Below are positions 63,538 through 64,000 of a DNA stretch of 64,000 bases, piece by piece. The notes beneath the pieces are model-generated. The model did not search any database and was not told the origin of the DNA. It saw nothing but the letters and a program-made list of their open reading frames with translations. Each line of letters starts with the position of its first letter. Positions within the stretch are counted from its first letter, which is position 1. A program made the position numbers and the translations under genes. This DNA comes from Metasolibacillus sp. (GTDB lineage: Bacteria > Bacillota > Bacilli > Bacillales_A > Planococcaceae). The stretch lies in assembly GCF_025291715.1 (NCBI RefSeq), contig NZ_JAMBIZ010000003.1:62001-126000 (forward strand), read 5' to 3'.

Positions 63538-64000
63538 ATGGAATTATCAGATACGTATATCGCATCCTTTATTCAGCCTCGCAATGCGTTGCTACAGGAG
63601 ATGGAGAGGTTTGCACAGGAACATCACGTACCAATTATGCAGTTAGTTGGTATTGATGCATTGAATCAATTGTTACGCATTCAAAATCCAGCGAAAATTT
63701 TAGAGATTGGCACGGCGATAGGTTATTCAGCGATGCGCATGGCGATGGCTTTACCGAACTGTGAAATTGTCACGATCGAGCGCGATGCTGAACGTGTACT
63801 ACATGCGCGCAAATTTATTGAACGTTCGGAAGTGGCGGACCGCATTCAAGTTATTGAAGGCGATGCGTTAGAAGTTGACGTTGCGTCTTTGCCATCAACA
63901 ATTGATGCTGTCTTTATTGATGCGGCAAAAGGGCAATATCAAAAGTTTTTTGAAAAATATTCACCACTTGTACCATCAGGTGGTGTGTTGTACATTGACA
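63538..64000 (+). CDS. O-methyltransferase (YrrM-like), 5' part only
   Basis: ATG 63538 after AAAAGGAG opens a frame that runs off the window; 154 residues are visible. SAM motif I AKILEIGTAIGYSA, then IVTIERD, IEGDALE and the metal-linked FIDAAKGQY, matching the Methyltransf_3 O-methyltransferase family. Same place as B. subtilis yrrM after yrrL. B. subtilis TrmR/YrrM methylates 5-hydroxyuridine of tRNA. Confidence 0.93.
   Translation, partial: MELSDTYIASFIQPRNALLQEMERFAQEHHVPIMQLVGIDALNQLLRIQNPAKILEIGTAIGYSAMRMAMALPNCEIVTIERDAERVLHARKFIERSEVADRIQVIEGDALEVDVASLPSTIDAVFIDAAKGQYQKFFEKYSPLVPSGGVLYID

Overview
The window looks like a chromosomal segment of a low-GC Gram-positive bacterium of the Bacillaceae/Planococcaceae, most likely Lysinibacillus or a close relative (genus is a guess). 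The reasons are AT-rich third positions, strong AGGAGG-type ribosome sites with frequent TTG/GTG starts, T-box leaders, a Zur box, several ECF sigma operons, and a right-hand block that keeps the Bacillus subtilis order rarA - cymR - cysteine desulfurase - mnmA - TPR protein - recD2 - alaS - ireB-like - ruvX - DUF1292 - mltG - yrrM-type methyltransferase. The left end cuts an ABC-F gene and the right end cuts the methyltransferase. I see no tRNA, rRNA, CRISPR array, insertion sequence or prophage.

1-9 kb: two ABC-F ATPases. The second is Msr/Vga-like and is preceded by a six-residue leader ORF and two mutually exclusive hairpins, which looks like an antibiotic-inducible attenuator. Then come a small membrane protein, a lipoprotein, a Nudix gene broken by an internal deletion, a methyltransferase/AIM24 pair, a MerR regulator with a DUF4260 protein, a UspA/SulP operon and a UPF0316 membrane protein.

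9-22.7 kb: two tandem COG0523 (ZagA/YciC-like) GTPases behind a Zur box; a histidine kinase and response regulator followed by a three-gene ABC exporter (the layout of the linearmycin system lnrJK-lnrLMN); a short 20-22 bp tandem repeat; a WYL regulator with an effector-binding protein; an acetamidase/formamidase; an ECF sigma/DUF4825 pair with its own ECF-type promoter; and an archaeal-type prolyl-tRNA synthetase behind a T-box.

22.8-31.5 kb: an ABC exporter operon that ends in an ECF sigma factor and a one-TM protein; a GNAT enzyme; a MocR-like aminotransferase; a DUF423 protein; a third ECF sigma operon; and a secreted M23 peptidase.

31.5-39.4 kb: a long AT-rich promoter region followed by a five-gene exopolysaccharide operon. 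It encodes a nucleotide-sugar dehydrogenase, a double-NodB lipoprotein, a PilZ-like/GT2 processive synthase, a membrane NodB-like protein and a GH18-type lipoprotein. Together these could make, modify and trim a uronic-acid or amino-sugar polymer. This is the most system-like accessory block in the window.

39.4-47.4 kb: a lipoprotein, an NAD(P)H oxidoreductase, an MFS transporter, a TetR repressor divergent from an RND exporter with a palindrome inside the shared promoter, a stand-alone dihydrolipoyl dehydrogenase, and a likely small RNA of about 115 nt with a near-consensus promoter and its own terminator.

47.4-64 kb: the conserved housekeeping block described above, with additions: a eukaryotic-type HisA, a DksA-like protein whose ribosome site lies in the preceding terminator, a T-box for alaS whose promoter overlaps the recD2 stop codon, and DUF1292 present as three units in two genes.
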